Below, piece by piece: positions 50,771 to 64,000 of a stretch of 64,000 nt of DNA. The position numbers were made by a program, and so were the translations under genes. Within the stretch, counting starts at the first letter, position 1. The number at the start of each line of letters is the position of its first letter. The notes beneath the pieces are model-generated. The model did no database searches. It had not been told where the DNA came from and worked only from the letters and a program-made list of their open reading frames with translations. The DNA is from Rotaria sordida (taxonomy: Eukaryota > Rotifera > Eurotatoria > Philodinida > Philodinidae). Location of the stretch: the NCBI GenBank assembly GCA_905250125.1, contig CAJNOL010000220.1, positions 1 through 64,000 on the forward strand, in the 5' to 3' direction.

Positions 50771-50840
50771 AAGTGTAGGCGTGAGTGGGCGTGTTTTCTT
50801 CGTTCTTATCTACCCACACCCACACCCTCCATACCCTCAA
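50771..50840. repeat. Second head-to-head telomere-like tract
   Basis: The plus strand carries GTGTAGGCGTGAGTGGGCGTG-like G-rich sequence (about 50775-50795), a 17-20 bp AT-rich spacer, then TACCCACACCCACACCCTCC and CATACCCTC (about 50812-50840). The complement of the C-rich arm contains GGGTGTGGGTGTGGG, i.e. two TGTGGG units. The order, G-rich then C-rich on the same strand, is the same as at 37.47-37.54 kb. Confidence 0.5.
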
Positions 50841-52396
50841 GTCAGCATTTTTATCTTTCCATCTTTTTACATGTCGGCATATTTAGCGATCGAAATTTTT
50901 CTATTTGACTAAAATATTTTCTAGCATGCGTACTTTATGAGTATTTTGACGAAGGAAAAACTAAGCTAATTCAGGTATCAAGATTTATTATATTTACTAT
51001 CGTTAACGTCAAGGTCGTCATTCTTAAGATATATATTCACATTTGTCATCTGTCGTTTATTACCGTCTGTATTTATTGTTAATAAAATATTTCCCACGTT
51101 ATCAACATATTGTTTTATTGATTTATACTGAAAAAATACTTTCATGAGAATATTTCAAGTGCATTTTTACTTCACCTAATGTAAATTTTTCTATTGAATT
51201 TGAGATTATCAAAAGCTAAATGTTCGAAATTCGTAGTACTAATCGTTTAATAGTAATCTCTTTGTAAAGGTAAATCAATAATTAAAAAACAACAGTATGT
51301 TAATAAATTTTTGATTTTTTTAAAACGATTTTATAATGAGATTTGTTTATCTCTTTGTTTTTTTCATTGATCAAATAATTGTTTTATGTTATCCATTTCT
51401 TTCAATATTATTCTGTTAGGAACAAAAAAATGATATTCGAATATGTCCATTGTGATACTATATATAATAAGTTATTCTTTAGCAAACATTTTCCCACTGA
51501 AAATATTTCTAAATAACATCTTTCAACATGTTTATTTTGGAATTAGTTATCATAATATACTGAATTATTGTGATTGTATCTGAATTTATTATAAGTGAGT
51601 CATGTCAACGTGGAATTACTAATATGATGATACATAAGAACTTATATATGGGGAAGTATTGACCAAACAACTTATGCGTCATTTATTGTACACGATAATC
51701 AAAGAATCAAATTTGTCAATGACGGATTCTTTTGTCTTGTGAAATTGCGTCTTTTCATGTGATACTCGTGATGTATATGGAAAATATATTTATTACTGCA
51801 ACTCTTTTCTTTTTTCAGATCATTGATATACATATTTTTATTTCTTTCTTTTCTTCGCTGAGAAAATGATTCTTTATGTAATAATAACTTCTGTTGTGTT
51901 AAAGGGTATACAACAGATAAAAATATTCGCACTTTTTATTATCAGTATACACACGTCTATTATGCATTGTAATTTAAAAATTATGCTCTTATCACGTATT
52001 TTTCTTACATTTGAAGTTCGAATAATTTGTGCTAGAGATATAAACAATGGACGTGACTTATATTTTTTCTATAGATCAAAGATTTGATTCCTTTGATATT
52101 CACTGTTTAGGTTTTTATCTTTATTTTTATTTTTTATTTTGTAGATATATTATTTATATAAACATGTCATTAACGAATCAAATCAGTACATTTATACAGA
52201 AAATAATCAGACTGATCAAGAGGTAACTGGAAAAAAAAACAATTAAACTAAAAAGTATCATTAGGAACAGTAGCATTAAAAATAGATGTCATCGGTAACA
52301 AACGTTTTCTTTGTTTTTTATTTGTTCAGTAAAAAACAATTTCGAAAATATACATTTATTCTATTTGAATCGAAGAGGAAAAAACACACAGATACA
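50841..52396. other. Intergenic, upstream of choline kinase
   Basis: No gene is supported, except a candidate alternative first exon of the choline kinase gene at about 52164-52222 (MSLTNQISTFIQKIIRLIK, donor gtaact). Confidence 0.5.
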
Positions 52397-54554
<2,158 letters not shown>

Positions 54555-56453
54555 TGGAAGTTTTTTTTTTATTTTTTTTTTTTGTCAACTTTTTATAAAT
54601 GTTTACATTGCTATTGTATACATCTATATTTTTTTTTTGATTGAAGCAAAATTTTTTTAAAAAAAAATTAGTAATTTTTTTTTTTTAAATCTTTTTTTCT
54701 ATTTGTTTTGCTTCATTCTTGTTTTCAACGGAGAGATTATGAATGAATCAAAAAAACGTTTTACAATGATGAGTCACATGTTGCTGACGTGGAAATGTCG
54801 AGTGTTCTAGCCTTGAATGTAGCAAGTTGAAGATATTTATCTGTGTCCCTGACTGATGATGATCTATAATATAATGGTTTTTGTAGACGACGATTGCATT
54901 ATAATACTGTCAATCTTTTCTCTATTTTTTTTTTTCTTCTTCAATGTTGATATCATTAACTTGTTCTTCGCCCCTTTCTTGATAAGTTTTCTTTTCTCCT
55001 CTTTTTTTTTTAATCATTACTAGACGTGCATTTAACCACCAACAGATTTATACAACTTCAACAATTATCATTTATTGGTGTTAACGTCGCGTGCTTCGCA
55101 TATATAATAAAAATACAAAATTTTGATAAATTGTCGATAGATCTTTCTCTCTCTGCTCTTTTTCTTCTTTGATATTAATCTGAAGTATAAAAAAACAGGA
55201 TCAAAGTGACTTTGTATGTTCGAATGATTGATTATTGTCTATCTATTGTTGTGTATTTGCCTAATAGATGACCTTTTCCACTATGTATTCTATGTCTATT
55301 TTAACATCTGGTATTAAATGTGATTCTTTATACATTGTTGCTTAAGAAATTTATGTTTGTACTATTTTCCGATCAAACAGTGGTTACGATAGAATTTCTC
55401 TCTTTTTTCTTCTTCTTTTTCTTCCTTCTTTTCTTCTAGTAAGCCTATTCTTTTTATTTTGTTTTTTTTTTTTGCGTTTCTTGTCATTTGGTATAGTGCA
55501 GTAGAGAGGAGAAAAGCAGAAAAAAATGGTTGTTATAGATTTAGAACTACTTTTTTTTCTTTTTTTTTTTCTACACTCGTATTCGTGCATAAGTGTCGTT
55601 TTTTTTTATGACATAAAACAAAAGTGTCATATACGTATGGTAATGTCTCTGTTATACGTTGATCTCAAGTGTCAAACGAATTATGACTATACTTCATGTA
55701 CAACTATGACTTCTTCGTATTCAATACGTAAAAATGATATGCATTCGTTGAATGACACCATCGTATTCTCATATGTTTTCAACGGCTTCTTTTGTTCATC
55801 GTTTTTTCTTCTGGTTCTTTCGTCATTTTTTTTCTCTATATGATAGCCTTTTGACCTCATCAACGCCACATGCAGGTGTTTACTCATACTATACTATTTG
55901 ATTATATGCCTTATCTGTGTATGTTGCTCTTTTTTCTTTCCCTAAACTAGTATTGACACATCTTTTATTGATTATAGATTGATAATTACGAGACTTCCGA
56001 ATTCAGCTTCAAACAAATTTAAAAATATACATGCACGTATAGTAGTAGAATGATTACACAATATTGAACAGAGCGAGTCGTCCGTTAATATTTGTTGTCG
56101 AGTTTGATTAGACACAATGTCTATCTATTTCTTCTGCGTCGTTCATTGTATGACAAAGAGAATGAGAAAGCAAAAAAAGAGTATAAAACCAATTTCGTTT
56201 GCTCTCTTTCTTTCGCTTGCGCAAATATTCGATTCATATCGTTTGTGATGCCGAATAGTGTTTCGAATTAAACGTTGGACTAGTGTACAAATATATATAT
56301 ATATATATATATGTTGGCATCATTTTATTTCATTACGCAATTTTTCATTTTACTAGTTTTGCTATAAGCAATGAGTGCATCAATCTTAAAAATAAATTTC
56401 AATATTTTTCTTTTAGATTTTTATTAATCGATTAAAGTTTTCTTTTTTCACCA
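54555..56453. other. Intergenic, no supported gene
   Basis: Contains T-rich tracts, pyrimidine-rich stretches near 55390-55440 and an (AT)n microsatellite at about 56290-56312. Frames at 55384-55887 are low-complexity readings of these tracts. Confidence 0.5.
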
Positions 56454-58111
56454 ATGATGGAAAGTAAAGAATTATCAACAGCAGATCCCGATCAAGAAAA
56501 TAAGGTAATTTATTTCGATGTTTTGCTTTTTTTTTTCAATTATTATTAACAATAGATTCTTCTTGAGCCTTATGAATACATACGAACTATACCTGGTAAA
56601 CAAATTCGACCGAAATTGATTAAAGTAAGAATATTAATGATTTATTTTGTTATCATAGTATACATTTACTTTTTTATTTGTTATTTAAAGGCCTTTAACC
56701 TTTGGCTTCATATACCTGAAGATAAACTTCTTGTTATCGGAGATCTTGTTGAAATGCTTCACAATGCATCACTACTTATCGATGATATACAAGATAGTTC
56801 AAAATTACGTCGTGGTTCGCCTGTTGCACATAGTATCTATGGTGTTCCATTAACGATTAATGCTGCCAATTATGTTTATTTTTTGGCTATGCAAAAAGCT
56901 CTCACATTAAAACATCCAGATGTGACACAAATATTTGTTGGTATGATTCAATCCATATTATGATTATAGAAAAAAAATTCCTAATAAAATTAGATATATA
57001 TATATATATAAGCAGTATTAGATAAAAATCTTTTATTGAATAGATACAAAAAAAGGACACTATGACCATTATAATTATAAAGAATAATAAATCATATATC
57101 TCATTGTATTATAAGAAAGATTCTAATGTAGTAACTAATTAAATTTGCTTATATTTGATGTCAGAAAAAGAATGGATGATTTGATCCAGATAAGATAATA
57201 TGAACAGTCATCATTTATTATTTCAATGTCAGATACTCTCTGTATGTGATTAGAAATACTATCGTAGAAGAATATATATCTCATCTCTAAAATCTGATAA
57301 AATTCTTTCATTAACTAGTCCTTGTATTAAAAATTATCAAATAAATAATTTTTTGTTTTATACAACTATTTCTTTTTTATGGTTAGATCAAATGCTCGAA
57401 TTACATCATGGTCAAGGAATGGAAATATGGTGGCGTGATAATTTTGTATCACCATCTGAAGATGAATATCGTCAAATGGTTATGAGAAAATGTGGTGGTC
57501 TATTTAATTTAGGTGTACGTCTTATGCAATTATTTGCACCAATAGAAATACGTAATACATATAATTTTGATAGATTATGTCAATTATTATCACTTTTATT
57601 TCAAATACGTGATGATTATTGTAATTTAATATCGGAAGAATATGCAAGTAATAAATCATATTGTGAAGATTTAACTGAAGGAAAATTTTCATTTCCAATA
57701 TTACATGCTGTTAATACACGTGAAACAGATACACGTATAATACATATATTAAAACAACGTACACAAGATGTTGAATTAAAACGTTATTGTGTTCAATTAT
57801 TACATGATTTTGGTTCAATTGAATATACACAAAAAACATGTGATGAATTATCAAAACAAGTTTATGATGAAATAGATATATTAGGTGGAAATAATTATTT
57901 AGAAAAAATTATACAAAATTTAATGGAAGTATTTCGTATAGATGATCGTGATGAAGAAGAAAATGGTAATATTGAAGGTAGTGAAGAAGTTGATAATACA
58001 TTTGTAACTGATCAAATTGATGATGATGAACAAACATCTTATGAAGAAAATAATAGAAACTATAAGAAGATGACACCGCCTTCTAATACTAATGGTAGAT
58101 ATCATACTTGA
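56454..58111 (+). CDS. GGPS1: Geranylgeranyl diphosphate synthase
   Basis: Four exons: 56454-56504, 56556-56624, 56691-56940, 57387-58111, in phase, 364 aa. The enzyme condenses farnesyl and isopentenyl diphosphates to C20 geranylgeranyl diphosphate for protein prenylation. Seen: PGKQIRPKLIKAFNLWL (30-46), first Asp-rich motif DDIQD (71-75) followed by SSKLRRGSPVAHSIYG, YVYFLAMQKAL, ELHHGQGMEIWWRDN (128-142), and second Asp-rich motif IRDDYCN (197-203), then NKSYCEDLTEGKFSFPILHA. These track human GGPS1 nearly motif by motif, including N for the last D of the second motif. Human GGPS1 is 300 aa; here about 60 extra C-terminal residues are acidic and Asn-rich (DDRDEEENGN, DQIDDDEQTSYEENN). Two ATGs in tandem (56454, 56457) could start translation. 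Confidence 0.97.
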
Positions 58112-61100
58112 TTGTATATTAACTTTCAATTGAATGATATATATACATATATATATATAATACATATTTCACAGTGAAATGGACGTTGTTATTTCTTCAC
58201 TAGTCATGTTTTTCTTCCTATTTTCCTTTTTTTTTCTCGCTGTTTATTATATTTGCTCTATATTGATTGTTTTTTTTATTATTATTGTTGTCCGTTCAAT
58301 TCTATATGAAAAAATTCTTCTAACACACTAGAGAAAAGAAATCGACCCAAAAATTGTTTAAAAGAGAAGTTTAGTAGTTTATAAAGAAAAAAAAAATGTT
58401 TGAACAAAAAAAAAAACAAATAATAACGATTATTTTATTTTATTAATTTATCAGTGATATTTTTATCATTATATTGTGTATTAACTTTAACAAAAAAAAA
58501 AAAAAACCTACCTATAGAACGTATCTTATTATTTATTAAATTTGAGAATGTATTTAAAAAATTAAACAAAAAAGTGTTACATCTATTTTTTGTGAAAATA
58601 AAGTAGAAATTAAAGATCATGATAATTTTTAGAAAAATTCAAAACTATCAAATTAATGATATAAAAGAAGAAAATTATATTTGAAGTGATGTATTTCAAA
58701 AAAAAAAACCATAGGAGAAAATGTTACATGAATAATTGTTTGATCTAGGATAAGATAAAACGTTTGTACATAATCATTACGTTAAGGATTATGTAGAATT
58801 TTGGTATGTTTGTTCAATTTTTGATGGAATCTCGATAATATGAAAAGATTATTGATTTTTAGTTTATCGATGAATCGCTGTGGAATGAAGCAAAAATATC
58901 GATGAAATTCTATATATAGAAATATTTGTAGACAATTACGATTGAATTAATATAGTTACGTTTTACTTGTGTGTTTAAATAAGTTAATTTTCGATTTTCT
59001 TCTTTAATATTAAACAGTAAATTTAATCAGTAATGGTTCGAAAGCAATCAATATTGGAGAGGGGGGGAGGGGGTGGAGTAATCGTGATTTTTTGCAAAAG
59101 AAGGATATCTTTTCTCTAACAGAATGTAAAGGGACAATATCATTTGTGATCGGAAAAAAATAAAAAATTTTCCGCAATTCGGAGTGCTACATATCTGTGT
59201 GTGATGGTACAACCGTTACTGACGTTTTGCTTTGATGTTTATTATGTATGTGCATTTGTTTCGCTTGGTAATTTCTCTCCGTTTCTTGTTGTTCGCGCTT
59301 TATATTTTGATATTGATATGTTTTTATTTTTCATTAGTTACATTCACTTTTCTCTCTTTATTCATATTTCACTCAGACACATATTCATCCACTTTTACTC
59401 ACATTTCTCTCTTCATTCACTTCTTCTCTTATATTCTTTAATCTCTCTTTGATTGTCACCTTATCTTGATCTCTTTCTGCTTATTAAATATATCGTTGGA
59501 TCTTTTTTCACATTCAATTCTGATTTTCTCTCTCATCATTGTCATTGCCTATCATTATTATTGTGAGACATGGCATCTTTAATAGTTGCATCTCATATAA
59601 CATTCATTGACATATAACACCTCCGATCGGACCACAGCTGGATTTAATATATTTTTATATTTAATTTTAAATCTATTAAGAAAATAAATCTTTTAATTCT
59701 AAGAGAGTTTATATTTCATTTGAGTCTTTACTAAAATATTTCTATAAGAAAAGAAATGATTTTTTTTGTTCAATGCATAAATCTGTGTTCATGCCTATGA
59801 CAATGATATTATTCATAGATGAAATTGGTATTGATACAGGTACCAGCCGTCAAAAGTCTAGATCAATCTTGTCTCTGATGTAGATCTTCATTGCATGAAA
59901 TCAAGTACTAAATATTATGTTGAGTGCATAATATATATGCATCTTTATTTATTAAAAAGATTGTTTAAAACAATGGCGTAAAAAAAATTATTTTCATTTT
60001 ACATCGACAAAGTGATAGAAAGATATCAGTAACAAATAAAATATCTTATAACTGTCGCGGTGACGTTAATCACCTTCAGAAAAGTAACTGATCCAAAAAA
60101 TAAACCAAATATATCATTATAAAACTCATCCATATAAATGCTAAAAAAGAAGGCTAATATTTCAAGCATATTATTGTCGTAATTCGGCTCAATGACACAT
60201 TATCAATATCTTCTTCCTAGAACCTTTAGATGATGATATGTCCTCTAATCGCACATTCATAGCATCGTCACTATTCAATGCTTTCTGTATCTGCATCTCA
60301 TCACGTTCTTACAATATGATAAAATTTCTCTTTTGGTATTCTGATTTAGCTATAGTTACGAGTCAGCTTACTTCTTTTTTTTTCATTCATTTTAGAAATG
60401 TTTGTTTTTTCTTTTGTAATTGAATCTTCATTTATATCTAAATTCGAATCAGGCATCTCAAGTAAGAGTTGCCGCTACAAATTAGATATCCGATCGTACC
60501 GCGGATAGTTTTGTTGTGACCTTCGAGAAAGGTAATATATTAGTAAAATTTTCACGATATAGGACAGTGGATTAATGGAAATGATACTATAATGATTAAA
60601 CGATAATAGCAAACAATGAGAGCAGATAAAATACAAAACAGAATAGTTGAGTAAATAATCAAGATTCTCGATATGAGAAAGTTCTAAGAGATATTTGCAG
60701 TGTCTCAAAAATGATTGTAATCAGATATTTGAAAAATTGTCAAAAATTTGATACTGTTTCTACAATCTTTAATATGATCTACGTTGTAGATATTATGAAG
60801 GCTAATATGTATTGAATTTTCTTATTTGATTTTGATTAGGAGAAACATCTGTAGTTAATATGCGGCTATTAATTCTTTCTATGAAGTTTTACAATTGTAC
60901 TCATGTTTCTGTTACTCAATAAAAGTTTTATGTCACAAATTCAATCAAAATTTCTATAAGTTCTTACTTAGAATTTATAGTTCAATACTTGTCATAGAGC
61001 TCAATATTGTTTAATCAACTAGTTCAACCATCATGATGAAAGTGAAATATTTTTTTTTCTACTTTTACTCAACAACTTATAATTGTAAACATATAAAAAG

Positions 61101-62420
61101 ATTGTTCTTTATTAGAAAACTTTATTTATTCGATAAAGTACTATCATCATTAGCTGTTACTGCAGCTTGTTCTTTATGCACCACTATGCTGCGAGCAATT
61201 AAGTCAAGTATGGCGACAGGAAGCCATGTAACAAGCGAAATTAAGAATCAATATACAATAGAACCTCTCGATATGAGTATCTCTTTATTCTGAATAGTGT
61301 ATTCTTATTTCCAGTCCCATGAATAATAACAACCTTTGTAATGTGAGCAACATATGCTTTGTCTCTCTCACATGTAAAACGAGAAAAACATGATGTTATG
61401 TGTATTATGTTATGATAAACAATCATGAGATACATAGGAAAAAACGAATGAACTAGTCGTAGATATTTAAAAGAAAAAAACAAACAATATTATTTAACAA
61501 CAACAGTGCATGGTGTAATGTTTCATCATTTTTCTTTTTAATAAAAAGATGACCTTGTGTGCAGCAGACAAGCGATTGTAACTGAATACTTATAGGTTGA
61601 AAACAAAGAAAAGAAACTGAAAACCTGTCAATAATGAGTACTTTTGACCGACCTTCGATGTTACTCATATTAGAGAAGTTTTTCTGTAACAGGAAAACAA
61701 TCTTTGTGATTTTTCATATACATTATCTTACATCAAAAGCAAGCGTATGAGAAATACTACAACGAAGTACATATTGAATCCATTGAATTTAAAAATGATC
61801 AGTCATACAAATTTTTCTACCACTAAAATAAATAATTCTTCCAAATATACAAGCTACATATATGAATAATAATAGTGACTAAAACTCTTTTTTTTTAATA
61901 TTTTTTCATCAAGATTAGATATAGCAATTTCTGGTGCTGTTATTATCTATGTAATAAGTATCTAATTGAAAAAAAGAAAGAAATATTCTAATTAATTAAA
62001 CTATTTACATCAAATTCATTCGCCTAACATGTTTTGAATAGTCCAAACTAACGAGTACTTTTTGAATTTTGATTCAAATCGAAATCAATCATTAACAACA
62101 CCCTGCTGATTATTCTTTTTTTACATAGTAAAAGTAAATCGATGCAAAAGAAATTTATTTCATAGATCAATCATATTAAATGTATTTACTGATTTGTACT
62201 AAAAACTTCAAGCTTTTCTTTTTCGCTATTGTTCATTATCATGTGAACTTGCTTTTATTTTTTAATAAAGAAATATTAGATAAAATCTTTTTTCATATTT
62301 TCATCTATCATATGAAAAGCAAAACGATTATAAGAGAAATTATTAAATTTTATGATTAATTATAAAATGAAAATTTATTTTTAATATGTTAAATTTAAAT
62401 GCAAAAAAAAGTTTTATTTT
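58112..62420. other. Long gene-poor interval
   Basis: A 4.3-kb interval with no supported gene. A frame at 61135-61293 (DKVLSSLAVTAACSLCTTML) lacks splice context and homology I can recognise. An unusual G-rich tract lies at 59055-59078. Confidence 0.5.
59055..59078 (+). other. G-rich tract, possible G-quadruplex
   Basis: GGAGAGGGGGGGAGGGGGTG, then GAG, on the plus strand: long G runs that could supply four G-tracts, in DNA that is otherwise strongly AT-rich. Confidence 0.6.
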
Positions 62421-63423
62421 CTACAAAAATTTAACACCTTCAGCTCCATTATCTGAAAACACAGTAGCTTGACCACGTCTTTCGAGTTCCATAAGAATAC
62501 GACGAAAAAGATTTTCATCAATTTTATGAAATTCTACAAATATACAATAAATTAAAATCTTTTTTTTTAATATACAATAAACAAATGAAGAAAATTCATA
62601 CCAGCTGAAAGTGTATCATCACTATATAATAATTCATAGAATGTACAAACTGTTCCATTCATACCTCGTGATGTTATCTTTTAAAATAAATAAATAAATA
62701 AAAAATATAAAATTGCATATTTAATTAAATAATATACCCAATGATGAACTGTTTTAGCCCATTCTTCAATTGATTTCCATAAGACTAAACAATGTCGTTT
62801 ATTTTTATCTTGCCATTCAATATTACCTAAGTTTAATTAAATATATATAAATTATATTTTCGCTTTTTTTCTTCTCTATTATTCTACCTCGACTACGTAA
62901 TTCTTCAAGTAAAACTTGAATAAAATTATTATCCAATTGACCTAAATGAAAAAGAATAAATTAACTCTACAAAACTCATCCCAATCCCTATGTGAAACAC
63001 GATATATCTGTTATTTGAACCATCAAGAAGAGAATCAAACGAGGTACCCATTACGGTCTGTGAGATGGAAAGGATTTGAATATCTACCCTATATACTTCA
63101 ATACTCCTTTTAAATCATGCTTCGTATTGATACTATGAAAATCGAATACATACGATTGATTTTTGTATTGAAAAATAATGGAAATTTCTTAGCATCATTA
63201 ACATCAAATGTGAAGATTTTTTTTAAACGACAATAATCAAGCACAAGTGAACACCAAGCATCAAGTTGTTTACGACGTGTATCAAGATTTGGTTGAAGAC
63301 TAATATTGAAAAAGAAAATTTAATAAATAATTAATTGTTAATTAAATTTAAAAATAATACATACGTAAAAAATGGTGGAAAATCATAATACCATGATATA
63401 TCAGATATATTAGTAGATGACAT
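62421..63423 (-). CDS. VPS25: VPS25, ESCRT-II subunit
   Basis: Six exons (minus): 63423-63365, 63299-63154, 62941-62888, 62826-62738, 62677-62602, 62533-62421; phases agree, 178 aa (human 176). VPS25 is the two-copy ESCRT-II subunit that binds VPS20/CHMP6 and acts in sorting ubiquitinated membrane proteins into multivesicular endosomes. Seen: the N-terminal PPFFTLQPNLDTRRKQLDAW motif (human PPFFTLQPNVDTRQKQLAAW; the PPXF box contacts VPS22/VPS36), CSLVLDYCRLKK, the first winged helix ending VLLEELRSRGNIEWQDKNK, EEWAKTVHHW, the second winged helix with TVCTFYELLYSDDTL, and the C-terminus NGAEGVKFL (human DGRGVKFF). An acceptor-like TTCTTATAG lies about 20 bases before the ATG. Confidence 0.97.
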
Positions 63424-64000
63424 TTTCTTGTTTTATTCGCACAAAAATCTATAAGAAAAAGGAAAAATAATCAATTGTTTATTTATTTATAATAATCAAT
63501 GTTGGTTTTTTTTTTTGTGCACAAAATAAAATAAATATGAAATTTGTTTATATTAATGAATCTTTATTTCGAAAAAATTCACCAACATTAACTTGATAAA
63601 AAACAACTAAGTCTATCGGATCAGCTGTTCAACATTCAATAGTTAATTTTGTTGTTACATCAAAATATTGATACAAAAAGAAAAATCAATAAATCTTTCA
63701 AACAAACTTTATATTTAACTAATAATAAATTATTTATTGTATAAAAACAATCATCACTATTATATTTTCAATGTATTTTTCGTAATTCTTCTAAAAGAAA
63801 TTTAATAATATTGTGTTTATAAATATATTTCAATTTAACATTTGGTTTTTCATCATTCTCAATATTTGTTTTGTCATTAATTCATGATTGACGATTAAAA
63901 TCAATCTATAATAAATTTATTGATCATATCATTTCGAAAGTTTCATAATATAATCATCGAATTAGATTATATTATCATCTCGAAATAGTGTCTCATTAGA
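63424..64000. other. Window edge; possible last exon of a minus-strand gene
   Basis: Minus-strand 63881-63768 is open and reads DKTNIENDEKPNVKLKYIYK, HNIIKFLLEELRKIH, then TGA. Codon pattern and content look like a C-terminal exon, but no good acceptor is visible upstream and an in-frame TGA lies at 63884-63882. The rest is AT-rich spacer. Confidence 0.25.

Noticed and set aside
50574-50840. 88-codon minus-strand frame starting MRVWRVWVWVD
   Set aside because: The N-terminus is a translation of the telomere-like repeat; the remainder has no coding signature.
55384-55887. Overlapping frames on both strands near 55.5 kb
   Set aside because: Low-complexity readings of pyrimidine/purine tracts; no recognisable domain.
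61135-61293. Frame DKVLSSLAVTAACSLCTTML in the 58-62 kb interval
   Set aside because: No splice sites, homology or neighbouring exons; left as unannotated.

Overview
The window is AT-rich eukaryotic (metazoan) nuclear DNA. It holds multi-exon genes with many small introns (about 45-100 bp, GT-AG, T-rich acceptors), a few longer introns, short intergenic gaps in places and one 100-base assembly gap. The gene content is animal: neuroligin-like adhesion protein, SEPT6-group septin, H2A.Z, VPS25, choline kinase, geranylgeranyl diphosphate synthase, the centriole/axoneme protein CCDC146. It also holds an intronless bacterial-type beta-propeller phytase, degenerate TGTGGG-like tracts, and splice-acceptor-like signals just before several start codons. 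Together these suggest a bdelloid rotifer. That is an inference; no marker gene proves it.

Layout. 1-11 kb: 5' part of CCDC146 (-) beside a long foldback repeat; a protein with 14 copies of an unrecognised motif (-); the phytase (+); a PDZ protein built from very small exons (-), whose stop codon lies 21 bp from that of the phytase. 11-16 kb: a TTAA-flanked non-autonomous DNA element and a badly decayed gene (-). 16-22 kb: H2A.Z (-) and septin (-). 25.7-31.3 kb: neuroligin-like membrane protein (+), six exons. 31.3-39 kb: a repeat-rich accessory zone with a foldback element, a small LITAF-domain gene with an ambiguous splice or stop, an integrase fossil, the gap, an inverted minisatellite and head-to-head telomere-like tracts. 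39-49.3 kb: one 29-exon gene reconstructed in frame from end to end (about 1,741 aa), dominated by about 50 helical repeats of 19 or 15 residues; its largest intron holds a better-preserved copy of the TTAA element. 52.4-64 kb: choline kinase (+), geranylgeranyl diphosphate synthase (+) and VPS25 (-), separated by gene-poor DNA.

There is no operon-like logic; the genes look like independent housekeeping, ciliary/cytoskeletal, membrane-adhesion and lipid-metabolism genes. The most unusual content is the two repeat proteins, the phytase of probable bacterial origin, the foldback/TTAA element families and the telomere-like junctions. Exon coordinates were derived by eye and may be off by a base or two.
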